NCBI GenBank assembly: GCA_030435675.1
Contig: CM059622.1
Span: forward strand, 2,728,001 to 2,792,000
Source of the DNA: Steinernema hermaphroditum
Taxonomy: Eukaryota > Nematoda > Chromadorea > Rhabditida > Steinernematidae
Direction of reading: 5' to 3'
DNA: 64,000 nt
Shown: piece by piece, positions 21,079 through 33,990 of the stretch
Numbering within the stretch: position 1 is the stretch's first letter
How the letters are laid out: the number at the start of each line of letters is the position of its first letter
The notes under the pieces: model-generated
What the model saw: the letters and a program-made list of their open reading frames with translations, nothing else
The model's database searches: none
What the model was told of the DNA's origin: nothing
Translations under genes and position numbers: made by a program

Positions 21079-22424
21079 TCATACATGGAAGTTAAGCCTG
21101 TATGGAACTTTTCGGGACCTCTTTCGAAACTACTTCCTTCGTTAAAAATTAACAGCAGAAACTATGGTCCTCTTGGTCCGTTACATCACAACAAAAGAAT
21201 ACGCGATGCTCTTTGTTGATGTAGACACTAGGCCAGAGTTTTTTTTGACGGTGTTCGTAGTCCGCGCTGACTCCATTTTTGGTGAGTTCTTCTTTTGTTG
21301 TTGAGGCTTCTCTTCACACGATTTTCCTCAATATCATATCTGTCTGTGCGTCCAATTTTTTCCTCTTTTGCGTAGATCATGCGCCACTTCTCATGCGCCA
21401 CGCCACTATTCATTTTCGAGCATTTAGTTCACAACATTTGTCGTCACACAGACTATATAGGTAGCTCGTACAAGCCTGGAAGACGCCAGATCAAGGATTG
21501 TCGAACAGAATAGTCCGCTAAATGCAGAAAAATTGCAAATGAGAAGCTACAATTCATAGTATATGATTGGAATTAGCTGATCTCTGAACATAAAGTGCTT
21601 ATCACAGGCGCCATTTAACTCAATTTATTGGATATCATATCAACCAAGAATTGCGGAATTTAACAGGCAAATTTTTTCATGAGCTTTATATGACTTTTAT
21701 AGCAAGTATAGGTGCTCATTATCTGCACATTTCGATTACACGAAAATTTTCCCCCAGATCGTGTTTTTACATTTTTCGTTGCTTCATATTTGATTGCTTT
21801 CCAGAAATGACGTCACATAGTTCAACTCTATTCATTCCTATTCGTTCCCGAATTTCAAATGTTGCATAAAAAAGTGTTAAGTGTTGCCGTATTTCATGCC
21901 TGTTTTCCAAGCATAGCAGAATATTAAATATTTCAACGGACTGATTGTTACCAAAGTGTCGGATAGAGTGAGATGAATCCTATTGCCACTCATCACGTTG
22001 ACCGATCATCGGCACACACAGAGAGAGTAATGTGATACGCCTGCTTGCAATAAACTCTCGCGTTTTGTCCAAATCAATAGAGCTCAGATTTCATCCAATT
22101 GTGCATACAATTGGGCACAATTATTCACTACGTGCGTCGAACTTTTCCGTTTTTTCACTTTCTTCTCCATTTTTGCTTATTCTGTGGCGGTCTTCTGATT
22201 ATTGATACGTGTTCTTAAACAAAGCGATGCCTGCAAAAGAAAGAGATTGAACAGTTGCTCGGCAGTGTATGAGAGATACTTAAGTTTGAACGTGACGAAT
22301 ATTTTTGAAATCAGAACTAGACTGTTCGTCAACACTTGTCATTCGTCATGTTAGGACGTAGGCCACTTGATATATGTTAGTGATTACAGAACAATAGATT
22401 ACAATTAATCATAAAAAATCGTGC
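21079..22424. other. intergenic, nothing recognised
   Basis: AT-rich with T-tracts; contains a consensus CRE word TGACGTCA at about 21808. No gene supported. Confidence 0.45.
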
Positions 22425-22795
22425 CCGAGTGTGGGAAGCCAGCCCTTTTTTGAAAGATATCTGAGCTACTTTATTTTTGACAGGTTTGATTTTGACTTTG
22501 CCTAAGCATTCACCATACATTCATCATAAGATATCCCATAATACATAACTAGGAACCGATGACAGACCAAGATGTTTTGGTTGGTTCGCATCCGAATGTG
22601 TGAACGTGTGATGGAACAGCCAGTCGTTCTGAAAGATCGTATCTGAGCTGTTTCTACTCAATGGCGTTCAAGATCTCTCATTATGTACAACGATGATAAA
22701 CTATAGGTAATGTATGTACCCGTTCGGTCCCGAATATGGTGAAAATGTGAGCCATCTTTGAAAGATCCTATTTGAGCTCTGTTGCACATTTTTTA
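22425..22795 (+). repeat. three degenerate units, about 150 bp each
   Basis: Each unit has a CCGA(A/G)TRTG word, then GCCA, then TGAAAGAT...TATYTGAGCT (about 22452, 22638, 22768). Spacing is regular. Confidence 0.5.
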
Positions 22796-22959
22796 GATTC
22801 AATAGCCGGACCATTTTTATTTACCATGGTAGGCCCTAATCCACTGTAGCTGTTCACTGGCGCTGTGCATTATTATATCTAATTCTCTCCTTTTTGAGAG
22901 ACCTATCTAAACGTCTATTCCTTGTTCTACTACTACTGTTCCAGACTCATTCGCTTCGT

Positions 22960-23460
22960 ACACGCCCTAATCCGCTGAAAGTTGCAATTCGCCTGCGCAA
23001 CTCCCCTAATTCCCAAAAAACGGTTTCGCATTGCAAAGCGTTCTTCCGGCCGGCCCCCAAAAAACTCTCCATTTTGACGGACAGCTCGTCGGGCGGCAGT
23101 CCTGAACAGCCGAATCGTCGTGTCGCGTTCCGTTTTTTGCAGCGCTACGCGCTTCGCCATAAATGTTTCATGCGCTCTCTGCGCGTTCTCCGCTCGCGGC
23201 GTTCTCCGCACTATTGATATCGTCGGGGTTGCGTCGTCGACGTTGCAGCCGGCCGTCCGCCCGCCCGCCAACGTCGTCATCGCCGCCGTCGTCGCGTGTC
23301 CTCCACCCGCCGCGGGCCGCGCTATGCAAAAGAGATGCACAAATTACGCGTGTGTAAATAGGAATGTTCGCGGAATGTGCACAAGCGCGGCGGCTGTTCG
23401 CGTTTTTACACGTCTGGAACGGGCGGTGATTAAGGGGACGGACGTGTGAAATCGGTGAGC
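22960..23460. other. GC-rich island 3
   Basis: CpG-dense, open on both strands in several frames. Contains CATTGCAAAGCG (~23029), CGGAATGTGCACA (~23371), TTTTTACACG and a plus-strand donor word GTGAGC at 23455-23460. Confidence 0.4.
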
Positions 23461-26400
23461 AGTCTTTGGACTTGAGGGTGGGGGACATCTGGGACTTCTA
23501 AGGTATGGAAATGGTAAGGAATGAGGCTTACGGATCTGCGGATCTGGAGTTTTTGTTCATCATTGCCGTTTGAATATCTTCAAAGGAGTTTGTTATTTGT
23601 ATGATTAAATGTTTTATGCAAGAAACATTGACAAAAATCAGAGAAGAACACTTAAAAATGCCAAAAGGTGAAAGACATAGGACATTTGGGTGTTTGTTGA
23701 CATTTTTGGTGTAGTCGAGCTTGAGTTGGGAGAACTCTTTTTTGACTACGTGATAAAGCTTGATCCCACTGCTCATTCAATCAAAGATTTTGAAAGATTA
23801 TAACTGGCCATGTTACTCAAATGTGGCCCATGTTTAGAGGTCGAACCCGTTGTCCATATCCAATTCTATGGGGATCTTACTGTAAGTGTTACCGAAGATA
23901 TCACCCGAACGGTCTGGGTATAAGAATACAGAAAATCGTGTTCTGCATAGATGTGGACGGGCTCCTTTAGGGAGGGAAAATGGTGAGTAAGAAATAGGAT
24001 ACAACGAGCAATGAAATGAGTTTTCGTCCTAAGTTAGTTTGCGAATGTGTTCTGATAAGGACAGATTTGTTGCCTTGCACTAAGATATCATAGTGATACC
24101 TTACAGTTACAAAACAGAGAGCTTATTTAAAGGAATCTCGACACAGTTGATTAGCAGTTGAAAGTGTTCATGAAAGAACTCCTTCTCTCTAGACTTCAGT
24201 TGTGGAGTAAAAAATTCAGGAGAGGGAAATTTTGATTGCAACAGTTGGGTAAATGATACTTCTCTAAGGCCACTAGCGCGACCTTAAAAGCATCTTCGGC
24301 CCGCTTTTTTAATATTTTTCGAATCATAAAGAGAGCCAGCTTTCGAGTCTTCGGATCAGGGTCACGGAGTAATCTATCACAGCTCTGTTGTAATCCGAAA
24401 TTGGAGAGCCCTAACCTACGTAAATCCGAAATTATGAAATGAAATGAACGACACCCCTTTAAATGATAACCGGAAGTACGTTTTCTGCGACTTTCGATAG
24501 CATCCCGGATGTCTGAAGGAGCGAAACAAGAGCCACCATATTAGCGGGTCACTAGCCTGTTCATAAAAAGCACAAAATGAGAGTCGAAGTAGCCCACCCC
24601 GAACAGTAAGAACCGGGCGACTACGTAAAGAGGACAACCCCTCTTGTATGCGTACGTGCATATTCGAATATCTAAAGCACGCATGAATTCCCACTACCTC
24701 CAGAGGGACATAATTGCATGGAGTTTGCAAAATTGTATTCCTTATTACTCCTCGTGCAAATTGTATCGCTCGAATTTCTAAATCACATATGGACTTTGTG
24801 CTGTGGAAGTCGGGGAAATTACCGACCGATGCTCATTAGAGCCGTGCTCATTATTAGATGATTTTAGCGCGAACAGTTCATCAAATTTCTGTATCATATG
24901 AGGTCATGTTTCCTTGTCCTTGATAGCTTCTCCTTCGACAAAATTCTCACAAACCAACTTCATTGATAATTAAGAAAATGGGATGGAATCGCATAAGCTG
25001 GAGCGACGAAGTGGGCGCGCAAATTATTGCGTATGAATACTTGTTTTCTTCGAGATTAATACGGTTACTACTTTACTACGGTAGGCGATGTAGACGTCAG
25101 ACGATGGTCCGTTAGTCAGGGATGATCCGATTCAGGAAATGCACTGGAACCAACAGGTAGGCGTGTTTGTTTATATATCGGCAATAGTAACCGGATAAGT
25201 CATGAGATTAGTTCAGTCTGAGAGGATTCATTTTCGCCTACTTCCTGCGAATGGGTAACGGTACTTAAATGACTCTTTTCACTCAGGTATTGTAGAAAAT
25301 GAAAAATTTGTTGTCGTCTGGCGGCTTCTGGTGCGGTTCCTCACTCGCTCTATCGCAACGAAAGTAATAAGGTTGAGGTTTTTTGTCAGTAATATGTTAG
25401 CTAGCATTCTAGTTTCTTTCCAGACCATGGATCGCGCCGAACTTTGTTGCTATATCATGGTAGAACAATAGAGGACACAAACATGAGGGTAATCACTGAC
25501 AAGGAGCACACACATGGAGAGGAAAATAGCGGTTTATTAGCAGAAATTTATCAGAAAAAAGTTTAGTGCTATGTAGTGATCGACGCTCTTCAGATGGAAA
25601 CGAATGCATCTTTAGGTAAGCTGCTCTAATGGAATTAAGGGCGACTGGGTCGTTCACAGTTTTTCAAACAATACCGATTTAGATCTGGAATTGGGTATTT
25701 ACAAATTCTTGAATCTTTGTTAGGGCAGAGCCAGGCATGCTCTTTGGCAGACAGTCTAGACAGTACAGACGCATGCCTCTGAACGGATGTAAAAAAAATG
25801 AATTTTACTAAATGTATCGGTATCATACCATTGGAAAGAACGCTTCAAAAGACGTTGTACCACAAGACGTTGGACACTCAAAGTGCACTTATCCGTCTAG
25901 ACTGGTTCCCTATTTGTCGCGGTGGCCAAAAAAAGCGGTAGAGAATGATAGACGCACCCTCAATAACCAAACAGCACCCTAAGGAAGTGCTTTTTTTACG
26001 GAGAAACAAAATTCTACAGGGGGTTCTACAGTGTGTCTAGGCTTAACTCTTTACTGATAACAACTGTTCATGGCTATGATACGAAAATCACAGTGCGTTT
26101 GAAAGACTTTGAAAGACTATAACATGGCGACAAAAATTTCATCGGCTCTTTGTCTATTTCGACCTCGTAACAGTCTGCCTTGTGTTATGGGGACCGACCG
26201 ATCTTGCAGGGTTCATTTTTAACAACAATCACATCATTTACAAGTGCAAATATAGGCAGAAAACGGTGTCCAGTCAGTCTAGACGTCGGAGGGGGTCCAC
26301 TACTAGGGTTAGCACTTCGAGTCGAGTCTAGTTCGCGTCGCCTTCTTTGACTCAACTAAAAACGACTTTTTCACGATCACAGCGTAGTGAGATCCACAAT

Positions 26401-26799
26401 TTGATCTAGTTAAAAATATTGATCAAAGACACACAAAGTCCGACTCGGCTCGTCGTTTTTTTTACTCGAATCTCACCCTATCCATTACTCAACAGCTTGT
26501 AACAGGAGTTCACACAATTGCTGAGGTGGTGTTAAGTTCAAAGCATGTGACAAAAACTGAGAACTATCCACTCATAGAACGTCAACCATAGTGTCTTCAT
26601 TTGTTGGCTTGTTGTATTCCTTTAGACATCTCCCAAAATTGAAGGGAAAGTTAGGATGGAATGTAGGTTAGGAACTTGTGCAATTAAATAAAATAATAAC
26701 TTATGGCTACGTCCCTTGAACTTCGGTATTTTTGAATCTACAAAGTATGCAAACACGGTGCAACAGCTCTCCTTTCATCCCACAATTCCATTTCCTCCT
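23461..26799. other. intergenic, nothing recognised
   Basis: More than 3 kb of AT-rich sequence. A 104-codon minus frame at 24730-24416 was considered and not called: no motif and no splice context. Confidence 0.5.
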
Positions 26800-27350
26800 T
26801 TTTTGTACTACTCATGCCGAATTCAACCTGCTCGCCGTGTTTGTTCAAGCCCTCTGACACGGCGCAGTATTATTCAACGTGACTCAGAACTGACTGCCTT
26901 CTCTTTGTCATGCCCCACGTATCAATTTCGAATTGGTCATCACTGCAAAGAATCGTTTTCTCGCTCTTTATGTCTGTTTGCTCAGGCTCCAGCTGCAAAC
27001 GCCGTTTACTCTAATCCGTTTTTTTCGACGTTGTGCTCGGAGAATGTATCAAGGACGTCGTTTCGCAAATGTAACATTGACCCTTACACCTCGGCGATTA
27101 GTAAAAAGACCACACGATTTGTAAAGCGTTCGCCCCGATGCAACATTCCACCCTTATTTTTTTGTGGTCTTTGATTCCCCCCGTCAGCTGAAGGTTGCCT
27201 ATTTGCGCGCCCTTCCACTGGGGCACAGTTCGCCCAACAAAGTCGTATTCTGACTCATGACGTCGCGGCGCGATTCTCAGTTCCGTTTTGAGATCGGCGT
27301 GCATTGTTTTTACACATCTGTTGTAGTTGTTTTCGATTCCAAAGTGCACA
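26800..27350. other. GC-rich island 4
   Basis: Contains GATGCAACATTCCACC, TGACTCATGACGTCG (AP-1/CRE-like, ~27251), TTTTTACAC and AAAGTGCACAC. Open frame 26716-27174 is composition-driven. Confidence 0.35.
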
Positions 27351-29039
27351 CATGAAAGGTGTCTAGGTGCGTGTCTCTGTGAATTTCACTTTCATTTATG
27401 CCTTTTTTCGTGGATCTTTTTTATACCAGTTATGTTCCTGATGTATAGCGCTCTCTCGTTTATATATTTATGGAAAAACACTTAAATCATTATTATAAAT
27501 GCCAGTTTTTACATTAGCGAGGACACAGCTTCATATGTATCTTCATTGTGGGAAAATTTACTTTAAAAATAATAACTTTGGAAGGCTACGCCAGACCATG
27601 TCCTTTCCTACACATCTAATCGACCGTCCTCAATTGTTGGATAGTGCAATTGATCCGCTGGGCAGTGTAACCTTTGATTTCAGCGGAAGGCTACTGGTAT
27701 CCTGCTGCCCGCAGTGCTACTTGGCTTTTAGCATCTTTTAGCAAAGTACCTAGTGGGCGCGAAATCGCGCGCAGCCGCTGTTATGTTTTACCTTAAAAAT
27801 AATTTGAACGTCAGACCGTTTTGAAGTCTTGAACTGTAAGATGCTGATAATCATTCAATAGTTATAATATTGTTTAGTCGGACTGTCGGGGCTCATTTGC
27901 ATTTTTGAATATTTCGAGAACAGTTGGAATGAGAGATCGGTCCAGCCGTGCTCACCCGGTTGAGCCGACTGGTTATTGGCTCAGCCAATCCATCAGCCAC
28001 TCAACCGTTGGTTAGCCATTCTACCGGCATAATTATAAATTTTTTCTAAAGAACTGAAGAAGCCAAGGTATTGGATTCCAAACTTAATCAAAACGAACAG
28101 AATAAGACGTAGGGCCATTCGTGTGGTTTATTTCTGTGAACATCATCTTAGAAAGACTGAAGGGACATGCCTTAAAAAATGTAAGCAGCGGGCGAGATTT
28201 TTTTGGCATCGGCCTAACACCAAGGCTTGGCAATCCAAACTAAAATATTATAAGCAATTCGTTGTTTCAGGTCTTCTTGGTGTGGTTTAGCTTACGTTCC
28301 ACGCCAGCTGTGATGGATTGGAGCACAACCATTTCAATGAAATCCTCATTCTCCATGTCATTTTGCGTGCAGACTAGCATTCAGGCTCCAGCTTAGGATC
28401 ATGTCTACAGATTTATAACGAATTCGAAAGGCGAGCCCTGTAGTCTTGGTAGCTTTGCGGAAAAGTCTTGCAGGCGCATTTCCGAAGATGATCTGCAAGA
28501 CTGCTGTGGAACTAACTGTTACATATGCAGCTAAAATCAGCGAAGTGTCCCAAAAGAGTTTTCACTGCTGAGGCTGTCTGTCCATCAAAACTAACTATTG
28601 TTCAATCCATTGAAGTGTTTTCATCATGTGAACGTTTGATTTCCTACTCCTTATTTCATACGGAAACGCATAAATGCCATGGATGAATGTCCGACCTTAC
28701 CTAGATTGTCGTTTTGTTTTCCTGTTCTCATGAATAGGCATCATTTTCGAAAAAAAAAATCCAGTTGTCTTTTACATAGTACTTCATTGTTCGGCATATT
28801 TATAGAAGCGGTAGTAATAGTAAGATAACCAGCTCTGATAGCCGGATTTTTTGGCGCGACGTCTACGACCATATGCGTCTAGTCGTTTAGTGCGAAATCA
28901 AGAAAAGAAAACATTCCTCTCCGGATCAGGCAATGTGTATCAGGCTCCTACCATACTCTGTGAGCCCGATGAACTCGCTGTAAGAGATCAAACCGGCTCA
29001 TAGAAGTGTTTCCAATTAGTAAATTCCACCACCGTTCCC
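27351..29039. other. intergenic, nothing recognised
   Basis: AT-rich. Short repeats of GGTTGAGCC/GGCTCAGCC near 27957-27990 can pair; nothing else. Confidence 0.45.
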
Positions 29040-29620
29040 CAGCCTCCTCCCCCATTTCCAGTTCAATTAGCGTGCTAATGCGTCGTCGAGTACTCACGAC
29101 TTCGCTTCCGAATCAGCGTCGTCGTCTCCATTCGTAAACAAAGTCATCGCGTGTATTTTGCTCTTTTTCGCGTTCTCCCCTCCCGAAGGGTGTGGATCGT
29201 TCGGTTCGGCGACGACGATCTCGACGCCGTCAAGGTCATCGCCGAGAATCCCGTTCTCCTATCGGAAGAACGTATCAGGACCCGTTTGGAGACCTTTTTC
29301 TGAACTGCCACGCTCCGTTTCTGTACCCTTCCTCAGACGGCTTATCGCTGTGCTGACCTCTAATCTGCCTTTCCGATCGCTTCCCAACGCGCCGCAACAT
29401 CCCCACCAACCGACATCGGCCATTAATTTAATTTTAACGATTTTCGAAAAAACCGTTCCACGATTTCTATTTTTACACGAAGCCGCATCGGCCAACGCAT
29501 CGTCTCTCCCGGGGCTGTCCCGTTCGCGAACGCCAAGATCAGCTGTTCGTTGTAGTGGGGTAGCCGAGGACGACGACGACGACGATTTGTCAACTGAGTT
29601 GTGAGCTGTTTATATTTGCT
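29040..29620. other. GC-rich island 5
   Basis: CpG-dense with donor words facing outward on both sides: ACTCAC at 29092-29097 (minus) and GTGAGC at 29601-29606 (plus). A 148-codon plus frame (29158-29604) ends in an Asp run (GACGAC repeats) and lacks a recognisable domain; not called as a gene. Confidence 0.4.
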
Positions 29621-29872
29621 AGTTTTACGCGATTCATCTCCGTTCTGAGTGTAATGTAACCTTGTATACGCGAGAATTTAACGAAAAAAGTCAAGAGTCG
29701 ACTTTGCAAAAATGGGGTTTAATGAATCACTGCCTTTTATAGGCGATGACCTTGTTGTGCCTCTGTCGTGGAACTGTAACGTGTTCTTGTAATTGCGAAG
29801 TCGTTTTTCTTTTTCATTGTACTCTTGTACCCTAAGATAACCATTTTTGAGTAGAGAATGTAGTTTTTACGG

Positions 29873-30340
29873 ATAGTTACGCACTGCAAAACACTTGAAA
29901 CTATTCTGTCGTATCTGAGCTCAGAGATGAGCACGGAGCTAAAAATTGGTTGGATTGATTAGATGTTTATTTTTATTGGTTAGACCTTTAGTTTCTATAG
30001 ACGTTGTGCATTGCAAATCATATCGTATCTGTGCTCAGAGAAGGGCACCGAGCTCAAAATTTCTAAGTCTAGGTTATTCGAATACTTATGTGCATAACAG
30101 AAACTCGAAGTTTTTGCGAAGTTTATATAGATCAGATGGCAAGTGATCCGTGATTTCAAGCTGCTTGTTTGCTTGGTCCTCACTGTTAGTGGACAATGTT
30201 GGAAATCTATTGAATACTGGCGTTTTTAGGTTACGGTATTCTGAAAAGATAGCCATTGATATCGTTTTACACCAATCGTTGTGCATTACAAAACACTTTG
30301 TACTTATCTATCCTATCTAATCTTAGAGACGGCCACGGAG
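29873..30340 (+). repeat. three diverged units
   Basis: Units near 29880, 30006 and 30280 share GCAYTRCAAA, then a CTATC/TCGTATCT word, then CAGAGA/TTAGAGA with GCAC and GGAGCT or GGAGGTC. Possibly old gene or element copies; identity unknown. Confidence 0.4.
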
Positions 30341-30627
30341 GTCGACTAAATGCTCATTTTTGTTTTTAAGTCTTTTATGTGCTTGGAAAAAGGTCTTTTT
30401 TTATTTTTTTATATTTTTGTACAGGATGGGAACTCGTATATTTACGTAGTTGGTATAAGGCCGCTTTTATGTTCTTGGGAACGGTTTGGGATGGGATTTG
30501 TTTGGGATTTGTGTTCAGTATTGATTGGTTTGATTATTATTAGAATATTTTTGCACGTATCAAGAAGAAATCTTCACTACGTAGTTTATATAGTTCAGTG
30601 TGGGCCCTATTTTTATGTCAAGTGATC
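30341..30627. other. intergenic, T-rich
   Basis: T-rich tract after the three-unit repeat; no gene. Confidence 0.4.
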
Positions 30628-30733
30628 CGAGGAGCGGCGCTAAGGGAGCGCAGATAGACAGAGACAGAAGAAGTGGGTCCAGTGTTCTCTGTTCGTCTGC
30701 GCTCTTTTCTCACCGCTCCACGCGAACAGTCGC
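30628..30733 (-). repeat. foldback MITE (TTCGCG type), copy 1
   Basis: On the minus strand it reads GCGACTGTTCGCGTGGAGCG, GAGAAAAGAGCGCAGACG, ... CTTAGCGCCGCTCCTCG, collinear with 55289-55398. Ends are inverted repeats of each other. Confidence 0.75.
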
Positions 30734-31149
30734 AATTGGGTCCTGTATCGAGCTCCTCTGGCTCGGACAACTTTCACTTTCTTTTGTTTGCTGCGTCTTG
30801 GGGTTTATAATAGACTTGTTGCTTTATTCTTACTCGGGTCATTTCACAAGAATTCAAAAGGTTTGAGTTGCTTATCGTTATAGTTAATGCATTCAATAGT
30901 TAATTTTGCTTTTTTACATTTTAGTTTTATTTTAGTGGTCGTATTTTTAGCGAACACTGCCTTTTCGAATTTTCGAACCCCTTTGAATCTGCTGAGACTA
31001 ACCAAGATAGTGTGAGACTAACCACTTCCATTTCCATACCACTTCCACGAAACTGAGTGGAACGAAACACATGGAACAGCATAGCCTCCCTAATAATACT
31101 CTAATTCAGATGCCGCCACAACCAAACTCCCCGAAATTACATCAGCATT

Positions 31150-31475
31150 CCCGTTTTTTGTGTTTTGTATCCCGTGCAACATTCCACAACTCTTGAGATT
31201 AATTGCTTCCCTAGATATCTTCTCATTACGTCCATCATCTCACCGCGTGTGCAGGCATTCACCTCCGTGCGTACTCTTCACATCTCAAAGTTCGAATCGC
31301 GTCATATGTCCTACACCCTCTTTCCACTTTTTCTCACTTATCTGCGCCGAAAAAATCACAACCGGGATAGAAAGAGAGGCTGCAGGGCGATGCAGGGGCA
31401 GAGGTGTTCTATCCGCCGGGAGAGAATGTGCCGTTGCAGACGAGATGCTCTCAAGGTGCTGAAACGTGAGTTTTT
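31150..31475. other. GC-richer island 6
   Basis: GTGCAACATTCCACAAC near 31171 recalls words in islands 4 and 9. A plus-strand donor GTGAGT lies at 31466-31471, following an open frame. Possible unspliced first exon; not demonstrable. Confidence 0.3.
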
Positions 31476-31855
31476 GTGATGTGTAATGAGGGCGGTCTGT
31501 CAAGGGCGTTAGTTGTCTATTTGCAAACGAGAAAAAAAGTGGGCCTTGATTTTATCGCCGTATTATATAACAGTTGTGAAATATAGTAAGATAAGGAATA
31601 GGGTTAAGCACCAACATCCTTTGAGAACCACGATCATTTAGGCTTCGATCTTGCGGCTACATTTGTGCACTACTTGTTATTTTGTAGGTCAATGACGTTA
31701 GATTTGCATCAAAATATTTACTGAAGTGATTCGTGCAAATGTCCTGAAATAGCTACACACACGTTTTTACACGTATACGGTAGTCACGCAAAGTCACGGT
31801 TGGTGTTGATGGCCGTAAAATTCAAAGTAAACTCACATCATTTCGATATTTGTTT

Positions 31856-32050
31856 ACATACGGTGGCCCAAAGAAAGAGCACCTAGACAGAAGTCTAGAA
31901 AGCCATATCGAGATTAGGCTGGTGAGACCGATCGGTTTTATTCGTTTTTCACTTCTGTTTTTCATTTTTCGAACAGTCCCACGCTTCGATGGTCACAAAA
32001 ATGGAATTCCAGACTTCGCCTTAGATGCCCTTTTGTCTAAATACCTTGTA
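31856..32050. repeat. MITE with about 45-bp inverted ends, copy 1
   Basis: Left end TACATACGGTGGCCCAAAGA...GACAGAAGTCTAGAAAG, right end (inverted) TACAAGGTATTTAGACAAAA...GCGAAGTCTGGAATTCC. A relative lies at 57602-57799 (GGATGGTCACGG, GCATTCCAGACTTCTGCCTA, CACCCTGTATA). Confidence 0.65.
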
Positions 32051-32619
32051 AATTAGAAATCGCGTTTTAGAAAGCATTACGAGTTTTCGAAGTTTCTCAA
32101 GCGTATTGTTGGAGGGCACTTTGCACGAATAAATTCTAGAACAAGTGCTGCTTTTATCATTGAGTGATGCCATGTCACGTTGATCTAATACTTCGTCTGT
32201 GCCTTGGACAACTAAAGTTGATTTGTAATTTACGCTGGTAAACGGTGCCAGGCCTCCTGGGAACGACCCCTAGTGAATGACAGTGAATAAGAAGGATGAT
32301 AGTTCCGTGAGAACATGTTATAATGCTGTAATGGCATTAGTAATTTTTCTTTCGATAATTCCACGTAGATCATTCAAATTGGTTTTGTCGTTATGAAAGC
32401 TTGATAGCTGACAGATTCCATTTTCATAAGTAATACAGCAATACACTCTTTCATTTATGTCGATGGCGATCGGCCGTTCGATGTCTCAGAACTGAGTGAA
32501 GCCCATTGGTACCATCGCCCTGCTCCCAGAAGACATGGGATATCACGGATGCGCACTTCCGCTGTTTAGTCAAGAAGGTCGTCCATCCACCGGCGCCGAT
32601 AACATTGCAATAAACGTAC
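32051..32619. other. intergenic, nothing recognised
   Basis: AT-rich; no supported feature. Confidence 0.45.
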
Positions 32620-32709
32620 CTGCACAGATCGTGAACCTATTTTTCGCTTTTTATGTTGATTAACATCCCAAGCCTTTTTACTTTTCAGTCCGCATGTCTC
32701 ACAAGTCAT
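32620..32709 (-). CDS. exon-like segment with half a C2H2 zinc finger
   Basis: Minus-strand ATG at 32709 and donor GTACGT at 32619-32614. The 30 codons read MTCETCGLKSKKAWDVNQHK..., giving C-x2-C-x12-H, the first three ligands of a C2H2 finger; the last His is not at the usual place (KRKI follows). No further exon found. May be an orphan exon or decayed. Confidence 0.3.
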
Positions 32710-32754
32710 TTTTGTCACCGTTTTTTTTCTGTACTGTAGTAGCTTGTCGCACAA

Positions 32755-33229
32755 TCATTGCTATATACCCTAACACATAACTGATTGAGTTTCTCGTCCT
32801 TATTCTCATGGTATATATCCTTATTCTCCTAGTATATTTTATTCTAATTGGTTATTTTGAGTGATTTCCTCAGATGTCACCATTTATGGATGAACACAGG
32901 AGATGGTTAGATTGACCGAAGAGGGTGTTATGAGCACAGCAAGCAGGAATCTGTCAATTTAAAATGGAGAACTATTCTGGGGGCCAAATTGAAAGAGTGT
33001 CTTGGATTAAATTTTCTGAGTTTATTGCATCCACTCTCAAATTGAGGCATTGCATATCTCAGCTTTCTGGAAATCCATTTTCTACCAGATATTCTCGTTT
33101 GATACAATGATAATAATCCATAGACATATTACCGTAGCCCTGAACGAAAAGCATCATGACTTTTTCCAATTATATCACTGCATCATACATTGATGTGTGG
33201 CGATAGATAAACGTGAGTAAATGGCGATC
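32755..33229. other. intergenic, nothing recognised
   Basis: AT-rich; no supported feature. Confidence 0.45.
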
Positions 33230-33990
33230 GTTGATACCATTCACTCCGATCACAAAGACCCCCTCCTCTCCATCTCACTTCTGTCTCATGAGTAGACAAG
33301 TCAACTTTTTACGATTCCGGCACTTCTCTGGTCGCCCCTCCATCGAAGAACCCTCTCTCCCATCGTCTTCCTCTCCATTCGCGTATCGATCACTTAGGCG
33401 ACACTCCAAAGTGTTTCACATGTTTTAACAGCCAATCAGCGGCACTCGGCGTTCGTACGCGTCGCCCATTTGGTGACGCCATTTTGGGTTCGCCGAGTGC
33501 CTGTCCAGGAGAAGGGCTTCTGACTGGACCGCGACGACCGAAGTGGAACAGGTTGTGCGGGGGTGACATTTAAATGGCGACGCTGATCGGAGGCAGAGGA
33601 AACTGAGGAGGAGGATGGAGGAGGAGTAGAGTAAACACGCACTGATCAGAGACTAACTACAACTGAGTACACACACAATGTGAACGGAGCAGAATTCGGG
33701 CGTGGCCGGGTGCCGTCAGTCAGCTGGAACTCTTTTTTCCTCTTGCGCCCATCCGCCGTCGCCCCGTCGCAGCGCCGATCGGTTTCGATTCGATCGGCGC
33801 GGCCGCGCCGTCGAAGTCGCCTCTCTTTCGCTTTTCGCTTTTTTCGCGAGTTGCAAAGTTTACTCAGCGTTGTTTGATAGTAGAACGCTGTGGAGTGGCG
33901 AGCGGGCGGGTGCGTGTTCCCGGCGCCGTTCTGCAGCGTTCCATCGCGCCGCTCCCCTTTGCCGGTGATGTGCTCTTCTGTGAGTGACTG
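33230..33990. other. GC-rich island 7
   Basis: The largest island of the region, with GAGTTGCAAAGTTTAC, ATTTAAATGG and TTTTCGCTTTTTTCGCG tracts. A plus-strand ATG at 33968 runs directly into GTGAGT at 33980. Candidate promoter with a tiny first exon; inference only. Confidence 0.4.

Noticed and set aside
24416..24730. 104-codon minus-strand ORF
   Set aside because: No motif; surrounded by non-coding sequence.
26716..27174. 152-codon plus-strand ORF
   Set aside because: Peptide lacks any recognisable pattern and starts in AT-rich spacer; no splice context.
29158..29604. 148-codon plus-strand ORF in a GC-rich island
   Set aside because: No domain, composition-driven, both strands open; the end is a GAC repeat.
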